Position numbers and translations under genes: made by a program. Below the pieces are notes generated by a model, which worked only from the letters and a program-made list of their open reading frames with translations, was not told where the DNA came from and ran no database searches. Of a stretch of DNA of 64,000 nt, positions 46,646 through 55,080 are shown in pieces. Origin of the DNA: Iodobacter violaceini (GTDB taxonomy: Bacteria > Pseudomonadota > Gammaproteobacteria > Burkholderiales > Chitinibacteraceae); assembly GCF_011601265.1 (NCBI RefSeq), contig NZ_JAAOLX010000004.1:1-64000 (forward strand). Reading direction: 5' to 3'. Every line of letters begins with the position of its first letter. The first letter of the stretch is position 1.

Positions 46646-47629
46646 ATGAAATTCAAAAATCGAAACCTTCGTGCAATTGCGGACATGGTTATTGGCGATG
46701 CAAAGCACTTTCCTTATCGGTCTAGCTCCTACATCACACAATTCTTCGAAGAGTGCGACTTGGACTTTGCCCATGATGGATCAACCCGCTGGGCATGGAC
46801 TTCGGACCGTTTGGCTGAACTACGTGACGAGCCACTAGCTGCGCCGAACACCTTGCCTGATCGGTTCATGAACCTCCTGCGTGTGCTCATGCAAAAGTCT
46901 GATGCTGAAGACGACGATCCAGGCAGAAAACTCGCGCTTGAATCGCTAAACAAACCTCTCGAAAGAGAAGGGTTTGAAGCGTTTTATGGCGAAGACAACC
47001 ATCTATATGTAAGACACATCGGCACCAAAACGATTTCAATTGCTAGCAACCCTCATCGGCCCTACACGCCAAATGAGATCAAGCGCAAAGATCAACTAAT
47101 TGCTTATCTAGATTTGTGTTCGGAAGATGAGCTGATCGAGGAAATTCTGCTCCCACTGTTTAGGCAACTTGGCTATCACCGAATCACGTCAGCTGGACAT
47201 AAAGATAAGGCACTGGAGTATGGCAAGGATGTCTGGATGCGTTACATTCTTCCGACTCAGCATATTTTGTATTTCGGCCTTCAAGTCAAAAAGGGAAAAC
47301 TTGACTCTTCGGGAGTGAGCAAAGGATCGAATGCAAACGTAGCAGAAATCCACAATCAAGCGCTAATGATGCTGGGTCACGAGATTTTCGATCCGGAGAC
47401 AAGCAGAAAAGTCTTGGTTGATCATGCGTTCATCATTGCAGGCGGTGAAATCACAAAGCAAGCAAGAAATTGGCTGGGCGGCAAGCTGGACGCATCTAAG
47501 CGTAGCCAAATTCTTTTTATGGATCGCGAGGACATCCTAAACCTGTACGTGGTTAGCAGTCTCCCGCTTCCCAACGGTGCAACGCCAAATGAAGTTAGCT
47601 CAAAATTCGATGATGAAGTGCCTTTCTAA
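46646..47629 (+). CDS. PD-(D/E)XK nuclease-like protein, possible defence gene
   Basis: 327 residues from ATG 46646; a TTG at 46619 is in frame but within the cassette leader. The C-terminal half (about 155-320) has the layout of Mrr-like restriction nucleases: LLPLFRQLGYHRI, then EYGKDVWMRY (catalytic Asp), then YFGLQVKKGKLD (Q-x-K), and a helix with EIHNQALMML. The N-terminal 60 residues (IADMVIGD ... FPYRSSSYITQFFEECDLDF) look like a separate module of the kind fused to effectors in abortive-infection proteins. I infer an antiphage role; no methylase is adjacent, so it is not a classic restriction system. Confidence 0.6.
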   Translation: MKFKNRNLRAIADMVIGDAKHFPYRSSSYITQFFEECDLDFAHDGSTRWAWTSDRLAELRDEPLAAPNTLPDRFMNLLRVLMQKSDAEDDDPGRKLALESLNKPLEREGFEAFYGEDNHLYVRHIGTKTISIASNPHRPYTPNEIKRKDQLIAYLDLCSEDELIEEILLPLFRQLGYHRITSAGHKDKALEYGKDVWMRYILPTQHILYFGLQVKKGKLDSSGVSKGSNANVAEIHNQALMMLGHEIFDPETSRKVLVDHAFIIAGGEITKQARNWLGGKLDASKRSQILFMDREDILNLYVVSSLPLPNGATPNEVSSKFDDEVPF

Positions 47630-47653
47630 AGTGCTCTCATTTTACCAAAGCGC

Positions 47654-47770
47654 GCCTAACTGGTCGTTCAACACGGGCGCCAACATGGGCCATGCCTTCA
47701 GCATTTTCATGGCCCATGTCGGTACCCTTCGCACTTCGTGCTCCGGCGCCGGTTAACTTTGACGTTCGAC
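47654..47770 (+). other. attC recombination site (array B, site 4)
   Basis: Outer box GCCTAAC (47654-47660), arms ACACGGGCGCC/GGCGCCGG and an inner stem CATGGGCCATG/CATGGCCCATG, with the unusual core GTTCGAC (47764-47770). Confidence 0.75.
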
Positions 47771-47792
47771 CTTTACTCCCTCTGGTACGCCA

Positions 47793-48122
47793 ATGACTCC
47801 TGAAGAATTTGTCCGGAATTTCAAAGTCGAGAAAGATAGGCTCCTCAACAGCTACATGAGCACCCCACCAACGACCGCCGTCGGTGTGCATATTCAATCC
47901 CTGACACTAAGTTCTGAGCACACAAACGTCATGAGGTCACTGCTGGACCAAGCATTGACAGATGCTTTTTACACCATCTTGCTTGGTCTAGATGGCTGCT
48001 GTGGAATTGGCGAAGCTATGCAACAAACCTATCAAATTCAATCCGAAGACGGTTCGTCTATTTCCTGTAGTGGAGGTGAAATTGAATCTATGGCTTATGA
48101 GTATTTCCAAAAATCGGTCTAA
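47793..48122 (+). CDS. Cassette-encoded protein of unknown function
   Basis: 109 residues. It is helical (TPEEFVRNFKVEKDRLLNSY at the start, NVMRSLLDQALTDAFYTILL in the middle) and acidic at the end, with CCGIGEAMQQTYQI near residue 70. No signal peptide. Such small helical proteins are common in cassettes, but I know no function. The stop is within the following attC. Confidence 0.6.
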   Translation: MTPEEFVRNFKVEKDRLLNSYMSTPPTTAVGVHIQSLTLSSEHTNVMRSLLDQALTDAFYTILLGLDGCCGIGEAMQQTYQIQSEDGSSISCSGGEIESMAYEYFQKSV

Positions 48123-48183
48123 CCCGGTAGTCAACCGGGCCGCGTATAAAGCGTGCGCAAGGCCCGGTACTTTTACGTTAGGG
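48117..48183 (+). other. attC recombination site (array B, site 5)
   Basis: Outer box GTCTAAC (48117-48123; GTCGAAC was expected, one change), arms CAACCGGGCCGCG/CAAGGCCCGG and core GTTAGGG (48177-48183). Confidence 0.8.
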
Positions 48184-48213
48184 ATTAGCTAATGAAATCC
48201 AAGTGAAGGAACC

Positions 48214-48612
48214 ATGGTGGAAAGTTTGCCAAAAATTGATCGCTCAAAGTGGCATAAACCAACATACCCTGGCCACTATGACGAAAACGCAACTCACTAC
48301 GAAGGGATTCGGTGCCGTTGCAAAAAATGTGGTATATCGTTTGTATTTTCAGCCGAGTCGCAGAAAAACACCTTTGAGGCCAAGCAGCGATACCCAGGCT
48401 GGCTGCCAACACTTTGCCAAACCTGTGGTGAGCAATGGGGATTTCTAAAACAGAACATTCTTACATTTGAGTGCCAGTGGGATTCGCACCGTGCTGATCT
48501 GGCATCCGATCAAGAATTTCTAAACAACTGGCTGGCTTCACTTAAAGAAGCACAGGGATACGGAAAAAATGATTTCAATTCCAGAATTCGTATGCTTATC
48601 AAGCCATTGTAA
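48214..48612 (+). CDS. Zinc-ribbon-type cassette protein
   Basis: 132 residues with a GAAGGA ribosome site. Two CxxC pairs, CRCKKC (about residues 34-39) and CQTCGEQW (about 68-75), should bind zinc as in the probable zinc-ribbon family. The C-terminal part is helical and charged. It might bind nucleic acid, but the role is not known. The stop precedes a degenerate attC. Confidence 0.6.
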   Translation: MVESLPKIDRSKWHKPTYPGHYDENATHYEGIRCRCKKCGISFVFSAESQKNTFEAKQRYPGWLPTLCQTCGEQWGFLKQNILTFECQWDSHRADLASDQEFLNNWLASLKEAQGYGKNDFNSRIRMLIKPL

Positions 48613-48614
48613 AT

Positions 48615-48680
48615 ACCTGACTATTCCTTCACCACTGCGGCGGCCCCTCACAGGCCCAGAGCTTGATTTTAACGTTAGCC
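48615..48680 (+). other. Degenerate attC site (array B, site 6)
   Basis: Outer box ACCTGAC (48615-48621, degenerate) and core GTTAGCC (48674-48680). The arms are weaker than in the previous sites. Confidence 0.55.
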
Positions 48681-48714
48681 ATATAGATTTACTTTTTCAA
48701 CCAAGAAAATAAAA

Positions 48715-49086
48715 ATGAAAAAAACACTTTTCGCTCTAATGCTTTGCTTTTCTGGCGCTGTATTTGCAAACTCAGCATGTGATGCGCCAAAAAATGATTT
48801 TGATGGCTTATATTGCCTTAACAAGGTTTACCAAGAAGCGGATAAAGAGCTGAACGAAAACTACAAAAAATTGAGTGCCAAACTTGATAGCGCGGGAAAA
48901 AAGACACTTAAAACAGGTCAACTTTCTTGGATTGAGGAACGAAACAGCAAATGCTCTAAGAGGGAAGCAACAGGTTTTTTTGTAAACTTAGATTGTGCAA
49001 CAAGCACAACGATCAGCAGGTCCCAGTTTCTCCAGGACAGAATAAGAGAGTGTTCCAGCTCCGGCTGCCAAAACAGTAAGCTTTAA
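48715..49086 (+). CDS. LprI-like (DUF1311) secreted protein
   Basis: 123 residues. A signal peptide (MKKTLFALMLCFSGAVFA, about residues 1-18) leads to a Cys-containing mature part. The pattern C...YCLNKVYQEADKELNENYKK then LDSAGKKTLKTGQLSWIEER is that of DUF1311/lysozyme-inhibitor LprI-N-like proteins, which bind and block host or rival lysozymes in some bacteria. Here the target is unproven. It lies in a cassette of its own. Confidence 0.75.
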   Translation: MKKTLFALMLCFSGAVFANSACDAPKNDFDGLYCLNKVYQEADKELNENYKKLSAKLDSAGKKTLKTGQLSWIEERNSKCSKREATGFFVNLDCATSTTISRSQFLQDRIRECSSSGCQNSKL

Positions 49087-49115
49087 TGAAAATCAGGTTG
49101 TACTTTAAATCGTAG

Positions 49116-49202
49116 ACCTAAGCCAGCGCTCGGTCCCATGGCCGGAATGTGCAGCCTTTTTCCAATAGCAGCGCAAGCCAGCTGCTGCGTATACTGTCAG
49201 GC
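49116..49202 (+). other. Degenerate attC site (array B, site 7)
   Basis: Variant core GTCAGGC (49196-49202) and a possible outer box ACCTAAG (49116-49122). The arms GCAGC.../GCTGC pair only in part. Confidence 0.5.
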
Positions 49203-49211
49203 ATTTAAACT

Positions 49212-49580
49212 ATGACTATTCACCCGTTCCGCACTCCTGCAGATACAGACATTGCGGAGGCAGAACAAAAGCTAAAATTCAAGTTTCCTTCTGCATACAT
49301 TGAGTTTCTCAAAGGTGGCAGCAACGTTGCGAACGCGAGCTTCGAGCCCGCCGTAATCCTGCCGGGATGCAGTTATCTGGATATATTCGAGATCGCCGAA
49401 ACTGCCTGGGGACAAATGGGGGTGGCTAAAAAATGGCTACCCTTCATTGAAGATAACAGTGACTATTTCCTTATTTCTCAAACCGGCGAAGTGAAATATT
49501 GGTCGCACAACGGAAGCACAAACGAGAAGTGGCCAAATTTCGCCGAGTGGTTTCAACAAGTTTGCGTCGAGCGCCGGTAA
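49212..49580 (+). CDS. SMI1/KNR4 (SUKH-1) family immunity protein
   Basis: 122 residues. The N-terminal DIAEAEQKLKFKFPSAYIEF and LKGGSN (residues about 13-38) are the hallmark of SMI1/KNR4 domains: helix, Phe-Pro, Tyr-x-x-Phe, Gly-Gly. A second half with WLPFIEDNSDYFLISQTGEV completes the fold. Such proteins neutralise polymorphic toxins in bacteria. No toxin is adjacent. With the SUKH-3 gene in array A, this makes two SUKH members in cassettes of one window. Confidence 0.78.
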   Translation: MTIHPFRTPADTDIAEAEQKLKFKFPSAYIEFLKGGSNVANASFEPAVILPGCSYLDIFEIAETAWGQMGVAKKWLPFIEDNSDYFLISQTGEVKYWSHNGSTNEKWPNFAEWFQQVCVERR

Positions 49581-49675
49581 TACAAACACCCAATCTGGCG
49601 CCCCCCAAACTTTATTTGAAACACCAAACGCCTGCCACATCCCCTTTTTCACCAGGCTTACATAAGAGCAAGCAC

Positions 49676-50140
49676 ATGAATCTCATTGTTGAGCGTACAG
49701 ATTCGGCTCCCTGGTTTACCAATATGAACTCTATATTCCGGGCACTGGGATTTGCTGCATCCAACTATGATTGGTTTATCAGTGATATCGAAACCAACTA
49801 TTACGGCACCGAGTTTACAAGCGAAGACCAGTGGATTTCAGGGGATACGCTGGAATGTTTCATCACCGAAAATAATGTTCAATTCATCTGGGCCGTCTTC
49901 AGCGCATTCCCCAAAGAAACGCGGTTTCCTGTTGAAAACCCGCCAAATGCTCTAGACCCAGGCTACTGGAGCGGCACAGAAGTAACGCCGCAGCTTAAAA
50001 ACGCATTGTTTGAAATTGTTGCATGGGATAGTTCTGCTACGATTTTGATTGGTCTGCCTGACGCGGCAATTGAGAAATTCAGGGCCGCGTTCCCTGATAC
50101 AAAATCGCTTATTTCTGCAGCAAACCAGGAAAACAGCTAG
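49676..50140 (+). CDS. Protein of unknown function
   Basis: 154 residues from ATG 49676; the same frame is open further upstream but overlaps the SUKH gene. It is soluble and Trp/Phe-rich (DYDWFISDIETNYYG-like patch: NYDWFISDIETNYYG at residues about 25-39), with VQFIWAVFSAF and a helical C-terminus. Layout and neighbours recall immunity-type proteins, but I cannot name a family. No clear attC precedes it. Confidence 0.6.
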   Translation: MNLIVERTDSAPWFTNMNSIFRALGFAASNYDWFISDIETNYYGTEFTSEDQWISGDTLECFITENNVQFIWAVFSAFPKETRFPVENPPNALDPGYWSGTEVTPQLKNALFEIVAWDSSATILIGLPDAAIEKFRAAFPDTKSLISAANQENS

Positions 50141-50210
50141 CGTAGAGACAATGCAGCAGAATTAATCAATATCCCCGCTTATTATTATCTTTAAACCAGA
50201 CATTTAGTTT

Positions 50211-50258
50211 GCCCTATGCCCCACCCTTCAGGCGGCGCCCCTTAAGCAGACCTCAGGA
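50211..50258 (+). other. Eroded attC-like sequence
   Basis: CCTTCAGGCGGCGCCCCTTAA followed by a core-like CTCAGGA at 50252-50258 resembles the right half of attC sites such as 6114-6171, without a proper outer box. Confidence 0.35.
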
Positions 50259-50273
50259 CTAATTTTAATTATC

Positions 50274-50915
50274 ATGATCAAAGCCATTGCCATTCTCGTT
50301 GCCCTCCTCATCTCGCCCTTTTGTGCCGCAGGCAAGCCGGTTGCAGGGCAAGCAACACCCAAGCTTGCGGCAGAGTGGTGGCAGTGGGCAATGTCCACGC
50401 CCCGCGACGAAAGCCCGGTTGCAGATCTAAGCGGTGCGAACTGCTCAAAAAATCAAAGTGGAAGCACCTGGTTTCTGGCGGGTGGATTTGGCTCATCAAA
50501 GATTCGCAGAACCTGCACCATCCCTGCAGGCAAGACCTTGTTCTTTCCCCTGATCAATATGGTGTACATGCCAGCAAGAGGAGTTAAATCGATTACATGC
50601 GAAGATACAAAGGCAGCGGCCGCGCTGAATAATGACACAGCGCTTGATCTGTTTGCTGAACTCGACGGCAAGCCCATCAGCAACCCCAGGCAGTATCGTA
50701 TCTCATCCCAAACCTGCTTTGATGCATTCGCCCGGCAACCTGCCTCAATGCAGCCCTATAAGGCATTTCCATCGGCGACGGATGGATTCTGGCTATTGTT
50801 AAAGCCCTTACCCCCCGGCACACATACTCTGAAATTTGGCGGCAAGTACAACCGCGAATCCGCAGGCTATGGGCGTATGGTGCAAGACATCGAATACGTT
50901 CTGCTTGTGCAGTAA
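50274..50915 (+). CDS. Secreted protein of unknown function
   Basis: 213 residues. A signal peptide (residues about 1-19, ending FCAAG) precedes a mature part beginning AEWWQWAMSTPRDESPV. Later come STWFLAGGFG, RRTCTIPAGKTLFFPLINM and a C-terminal GTHTLKFGGKYN. I recall secreted proteins with this W-rich start and the CxIPxGKxLFFP pattern in several phyla but know no function. Four Cys may form disulfides in the periplasm. It lies among decayed cassettes. Confidence 0.6.
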   Translation: MIKAIAILVALLISPFCAAGKPVAGQATPKLAAEWWQWAMSTPRDESPVADLSGANCSKNQSGSTWFLAGGFGSSKIRRTCTIPAGKTLFFPLINMVYMPARGVKSITCEDTKAAAALNNDTALDLFAELDGKPISNPRQYRISSQTCFDAFARQPASMQPYKAFPSATDGFWLLLKPLPPGTHTLKFGGKYNRESAGYGRMVQDIEYVLLVQ

Positions 50916-50975
50916 CTAAACCTTTACCACATCGCCAGCCAGTGACGCCTCTTATCGTCTGCGCCAGGAAAAATA

Positions 50976-51269
50976 ATGAATATCGACTCACTTCCGCTAC
51001 ACGATGCAGTGCTATCTGGCATCAACATCAGCTGGGAAACGGATAAATGCGACTTCCTGGTTTCGCCGGTTGGCGGCGAGGCACACTTGCTTGTTTTTGA
51101 GCGTTTTACCAACCTGACGCTCCCCAATAAAAAACACTGGGGCAGATCATGCTCAATCAACACTATTCTAGAAACCAAGCCGGGGACATTCGAGATCGAA
51201 CTGCAGTCTGGTGACGTGTTGCATATAAAAGCCCGCCACTGGTCATATCGGGCGGAGGCAGGGACGTGA
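50976..51269 (+). CDS. Small protein of unknown function
   Basis: 97 residues, AGGA ribosome site. The pattern LHDAVLSGINISWETDKCDF near the N-terminus, then strands, is typical of small all-beta proteins found next to immunity genes. No signal peptide. The family is not recognised. Confidence 0.55.
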   Translation: MNIDSLPLHDAVLSGINISWETDKCDFLVSPVGGEAHLLVFERFTNLTLPNKKHWGRSCSINTILETKPGTFEIELQSGDVLHIKARHWSYRAEAGT

Positions 51270-51332
51270 TGCCCTGCCCCATCAGCAAAAGCTCGATTTA
51301 CGGCTTACATAAACTCATAAGTAAGTGAATAC

Positions 51333-51680
51333 ATGAACCTGGTCCGAACCAGAAACCTAATTCATAAAGGAATTAACCGTGATGCCCCAATGGAAAGCCT
51401 TATTCATGTTCTAGAGTCTGCTATTGAGTTAATTTCCATCCCTGATAATGACTTTCTCTGGTCATCCTGGAGTAATGAACATGAGGCAAAGCAAGACATA
51501 ATTGATTTAATCTCCATTATTAAAAATGGCGCTTTGCCTGAAAGAGTAAAAATTGCAGTTCTATTTGCCCCAACCGGGCCACTTCAGGAGGTCAGTCTCT
51601 GCAGCGGCTGGTCAGAGGCCTTTCTGAATGTTGCGGATAAATATGATGAAGTTGAAGCATTACTCTGGCGAGACTGTTAA
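51333..51680 (+). CDS. Small protein of unknown function
   Basis: 115 residues, soluble, mostly helical at the start (SLIHVLESAIELISIPDNDF) with VKIAVLFAPTGPLQEVSLCS and WSEAFLNVADKYDEVEALL later. The ribosome site is weak. The family is not recognised. It is the last accessory gene before hisC. Confidence 0.55.
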   Translation: MNLVRTRNLIHKGINRDAPMESLIHVLESAIELISIPDNDFLWSSWSNEHEAKQDIIDLISIIKNGALPERVKIAVLFAPTGPLQEVSLCSGWSEAFLNVADKYDEVEALLWRDC

Positions 51681-51778
51681 CAATACAATCCGTATTTGTA
51701 TACATGCAATAAGAAATACTGAAATAAAATTAAGTTTAATAAGAAAATAAAACATTACACGAGTTTATTTGGTAATAA

Positions 51779-51812
51779 AAAAGCCCCGGCCAACTTTCTG
51801 CCGGGGCTTTAT
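51779..51812. terminator. Bidirectional terminator before hisC
   Basis: A perfect 10-bp stem AAGCCCCGGC / GCCGGGGCTT (51781-51790, 51800-51809), with A-run to the left and T-run to the right. It closes hisC on the minus strand. Confidence 0.85.
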
Positions 51813-51832
51813 TTAAACGATCATCTGGCTGA

Positions 51833-52933
51833 TTAATCAGCCAAAGCTTCTTCTAATACCTCAATAAAGCGGGCATTTTCTGCTGGCAGGCCAATCGAAA
51901 CACGCAGGGTGTTGGTCAGGCCGTATGGGGCTAATGGGCGGATGATTACACCGCGTTGGAGCATAAATAAATTAAGCGCTGCGGCATCGCCACAGTGAAA
52001 GGCAATAAAATTGGCCTGGCTTGGAATATAGCTAATGCCCAAACGCACAAAGGCTGCCGTTAATTGCGCCATGCCTTCGCTATTTACGCGCAGTGTTTCT
52101 TTTAGGAATTCTTCATCATCCAGCGCTGCCGTTGCTGCAGCTTGTGCGAGGCTGTTTACATTAAAAGGCTGGCGCACGCGGTTGATGATGTCTGCAACTT
52201 CCGGCGAAGTGAGTGCCATACCCACGCGCAAACCGGCCAAACCAAAGGCTTTAGAGAAAGTACGCACCACGATCAGATTCGGGAAGTCTTTCAGCCAGGC
52301 GATTGAATCCGGGCGTTTCTCCGGGGTAAAGAATTCGGTGTAGGCCTCATCCAATACCACCAGCACATTCTTCGGGCAGTTTTGTAAAAACTCAAGCAAA
52401 TCGCCTGGCCTTGCCATGGTGCCGGTTGGATTATTTGGGTTGGCAATCCAGACCACCTTGGTGCCTGGCTCAATTGCGGCCAGCATGGCGTTTAAATCGT
52501 GACCATAATCCAGCGCATTCACCTGAATGCCTTTAGCCCCAACAGCTTGCGTAGCCAGCGGGTAAACAGCAAACGCATATTGCGAATAAACCGCTGAATC
52601 GCCCGACGCTAAAAAAGCATGGGCAATCAGTTCCAACACATCATTCGAGCCATTACCTAAAACAATTTGCTCTGCTTTTACATTGTATTTTTTTGCGACT
52701 TTACTTTTTAAATCAAAGCCATTGCCATCAGGATAACGGGCTAATTCTGCCAATTCTTTTTCAATTGCGGCCCTGGCCTTGCTGCCCATTCCCAGTGGAT
52801 TTTCATTGGAGGCCAATTTCACGATATGGTCAGGATTTAATCCCATTTCACGCGCCAATTCAGACACAGGCTTACCTGGCTGATAAGGTGCAATTGAGCG
52901 AACATATTCAGGGGCCAGATCTTGCAAACTCAT
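51833..52933 (-). CDS. hisC: Histidinol-phosphate aminotransferase
   Basis: 366 residues from ATG 52933 (AAGGA site, 7 bp). This PLP enzyme converts imidazole-acetol phosphate with glutamate in histidine synthesis. The start DLAPEYVRSIAPYQPGKPV, KLASNENPLG, the substrate loop NPNNPTGTM, VLDEAYTEF and the PLP-lysine motif RTFSKAFGLAGLRVG are all intact. The gene is away from other his genes, and its neighbours pheA and serC are also amino-acid genes. Confidence 0.95.
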   Translation of the reverse strand: MSLQDLAPEYVRSIAPYQPGKPVSELAREMGLNPDHIVKLASNENPLGMGSKARAAIEKELAELARYPDGNGFDLKSKVAKKYNVKAEQIVLGNGSNDVLELIAHAFLASGDSAVYSQYAFAVYPLATQAVGAKGIQVNALDYGHDLNAMLAAIEPGTKVVWIANPNNPTGTMARPGDLLEFLQNCPKNVLVVLDEAYTEFFTPEKRPDSIAWLKDFPNLIVVRTFSKAFGLAGLRVGMALTSPEVADIINRVRQPFNVNSLAQAAATAALDDEEFLKETLRVNSEGMAQLTAAFVRLGISYIPSQANFIAFHCGDAAALNLFMLQRGVIIRPLAPYGLTNTLRVSIGLPAENARFIEVLEEALAD

Positions 52934-53068
52934 TTGAACATCCTTTTTCAATCCGATTGATCGGGTATAGAGAAAACATCCTGCAAGGCCACTATAAGCG
53001 CTTGCAGAGTCATAAAGTGAAGGCAGCCGTCAGGGCGACCACAAGATACTTTCAAAAAATGTAATATG

Positions 53069-53641
53069 CTAAGCTTTCCACCACTGACCTTCTATTGCCC
53101 CTGGTGAATTCATCAGAATATCCAATAAATTGCGTGGATCGGCTGCACATTGCAATTTACTGTATTCTGCCTCTGCTAAAAAGCCCGCTGCCACCGTTTC
53201 TTCAAGGAATTTTGTGAGTGAATTGTAATAATTACCGGTATTAAGCAAACCAACAGGCTTGCCATGCAGGCCAATTTGCGACCATGTAAGGATTTCAAAC
53301 AGCTCATCCAGCGTGCCAAAGCCCCCCGGCATGGCAATAAAGCCTGCCGCCAGCCCGGCCATTTTGGCCTTACGGCTGTGCATGGAATCCACAATATGCA
53401 GCTCAGTGCACGACTCCAAAGCCAGCTCGCGCACCGCCATAAACTCCGGAATAACCCCAATCACCTTACCGCCTGCACCCAAACACGCTGTGGCAACCTC
53501 GCCCATCAGGCCAACATGCCCCCCACCGTAGACCAGCGTGACCTCGCGCTCGGCCAATACTACGCCCAGCTCCCGTGCCGCAGCCGTAAACTCAGGCTGA
53601 ATACCGTGCTTTGCACCACAAAAAACGGCAACTGATTTCAT
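53069..53641 (-). CDS. LOG family protein
   Basis: 190 residues, AAAGGAT site. The motifs VYGGGHVGLMG and MPGGFGTLDELFEILTW (PGGxGTxxE) are the signature of LOG-type enzymes (cytokinin-riboside phosphoribohydrolase; many bacterial members cleave nucleotide 5'-monophosphates). The physiological substrate in this organism is not known. It lies alone between hisC and pheA. Confidence 0.9.
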   Translation of the reverse strand: MKSVAVFCGAKHGIQPEFTAAARELGVVLAEREVTLVYGGGHVGLMGEVATACLGAGGKVIGVIPEFMAVRELALESCTELHIVDSMHSRKAKMAGLAAGFIAMPGGFGTLDELFEILTWSQIGLHGKPVGLLNTGNYYNSLTKFLEETVAAGFLAEAEYSKLQCAADPRNLLDILMNSPGAIEGQWWKA

Positions 53642-53722
53642 TTTTTATCCTTTCAATATTCAACTTCACCACAAAAACAAACCCCATAGAAAAATAAGGA
53701 ACGCAGTACAACTTTGGATTTT

Positions 53723-53765
53723 CTCTGTGAAACTCTGGGGCCGAAGTGCTTCTCTGTGGCTCAAG
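53723..53765. repeat. CTCTGTG-type short repeat
   Basis: TCTCTGTGAAACTCTGGGG followed by CTTCTCTGTGGCTCAAG has the same words as the palindrome at 12143-12206. It lies between pheA and the LOG gene. Confidence 0.4.
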
Positions 53766-53799
53766 ATTTGTGTTTTATCCGTAAAACATGTCTGTGCCA

Positions 53800-53838
53800 G
53801 ACAAAACAATGCCGCTCCCCAGAGAGCGGCATTTCGTT
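53800..53838 (-). terminator. Terminator after pheA
   Basis: On the minus strand the stem AAATGCCGCTCTC / AGCGGCATT lies 15 bp after the stop and ends in TGTTTTG. Arms: ATGCCGCTC (53809-53817) and GAGCGGCAT (53824-53832). Confidence 0.65.
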
Positions 53839-53852
53839 TGGCGATAAGCGTT

Positions 53853-54926
53853 TTAAATCACCGCCACCGGGTAAGACCCCAGCACCTTCACAAAAGCGGC
53901 CACATCGGCCAGCTCATTCAGGGCGGCTTGCAGTGGTGCGCCGCTGACATGCCCTTCTACATCCACAAAAAACACATACTCCCAAAGGCCTGCACGGCTT
54001 GGGCGGGATTCGAATTTATCCATGGATACGCCGTTTCTGGCTAAAGGCTCAACCAGGGTATGCAATGCGCCGGGACGATTAGGCGCAGAGATCACCAGGG
54101 AGGTTTTATCCCGCCCACTTGGTCCCACTTCCTGCATACCCAGCACCAGGAATCGCGTGGTGTTGTTTGGCTCGTCTTCGATATTTTGCGCAAGGCTCAG
54201 CAGTGCGTAGTTTTCTGCAGCGGCATCCCCTGCAATGGCCGCTGACGATTCATCCAGGCTGGCTAGACGTGCGGCTTCTGCATTGCTGGATACAGACACC
54301 CGCTGCACTTCGGCCGGCAGGTTTTTATTCAGCCATTCATGGCATTGCGACAAGCTTTGCGCGTGGGAGTAGACGCGTTGCAGGCCAGCCTTGCCTTCCA
54401 CCTTGCGCAGCAAATGGTGGTGAATACGCAGCACTACTTCGCCACAAATTTTTAATGGAGTATTGACCATTAAATCCAGCGTACGGCCCACGGCGCCTTC
54501 GGTGGAATTTTCCACCGGAGCAACCACATAATCTGCCGTTTTAGCCTCTACCACGCGGAACGCTTCATCAATCGAGCAGCAAGCCATGGTGTGTGCGGCA
54601 TGCCCAAACTGCTTGATGGCCGCCGCCTGGCTGAATGTACCCTCAGGCCCCAGGTAGGCAATGGTCAGCGGGCGCTCCAGCGCAAGGCAAGCCGACATAA
54701 TTTCACGAAACAGCTTGGCCATGGTTTCGCCGCTTAAAGGCCCGCGATTTAAAGCTTTTACCCGCGATAAAACCTGCGCTTCACGCTCGGGGCGATAGAC
54801 AATCCCGCTGCCTTTAATCTCACCAATGGTGCGGGCATGGCTGGCACGCTGATTTAATAACTGAATAATCTGTTCATCGATGGCATCAATGGCATCACGA
54901 TGTTGGCTTAGTTGTTCTTCACTCAT
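53853..54926 (-). CDS. pheA: Chorismate mutase / prephenate dehydratase
   Basis: 357 residues from ATG 54926 (GAGAAG site); the open frame upstream is not family-like. This P-protein makes phenylpyruvate from chorismate. An N-terminal mutase domain (residues about 5-85, DAIDEQIIQLLNQRASHART), a dehydratase domain (AYLGPEGTFSQAA, VENSTEGAVGRTLD, and the NNTTRFLVLG motif) and an ACT domain (SAPNRPGALHTLVEPLA, ESRPSRAGLWEYVFF) follow in order. The ACT domain gives feedback control by Phe. serC lies upstream. Confidence 0.96.
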   Translation of the reverse strand: MSEEQLSQHRDAIDAIDEQIIQLLNQRASHARTIGEIKGSGIVYRPEREAQVLSRVKALNRGPLSGETMAKLFREIMSACLALERPLTIAYLGPEGTFSQAAAIKQFGHAAHTMACCSIDEAFRVVEAKTADYVVAPVENSTEGAVGRTLDLMVNTPLKICGEVVLRIHHHLLRKVEGKAGLQRVYSHAQSLSQCHEWLNKNLPAEVQRVSVSSNAEAARLASLDESSAAIAGDAAAENYALLSLAQNIEDEPNNTTRFLVLGMQEVGPSGRDKTSLVISAPNRPGALHTLVEPLARNGVSMDKFESRPSRAGLWEYVFFVDVEGHVSGAPLQAALNELADVAAFVKVLGSYPVAVI

Positions 54927-55080
54927 TGACTTCTCGAATTTGGATAGGTGGTGGGCTGCTTTGCACTCGATACGCTTAAGCACAAACACGGCCACCAAAC
55001 AGACACTTGATGCGGACAGATCAGGCCATCGCAAAACGGGGTGTTCAACCCGCCCTGCGAAGGCCGTTCTTTCAGGCTAT

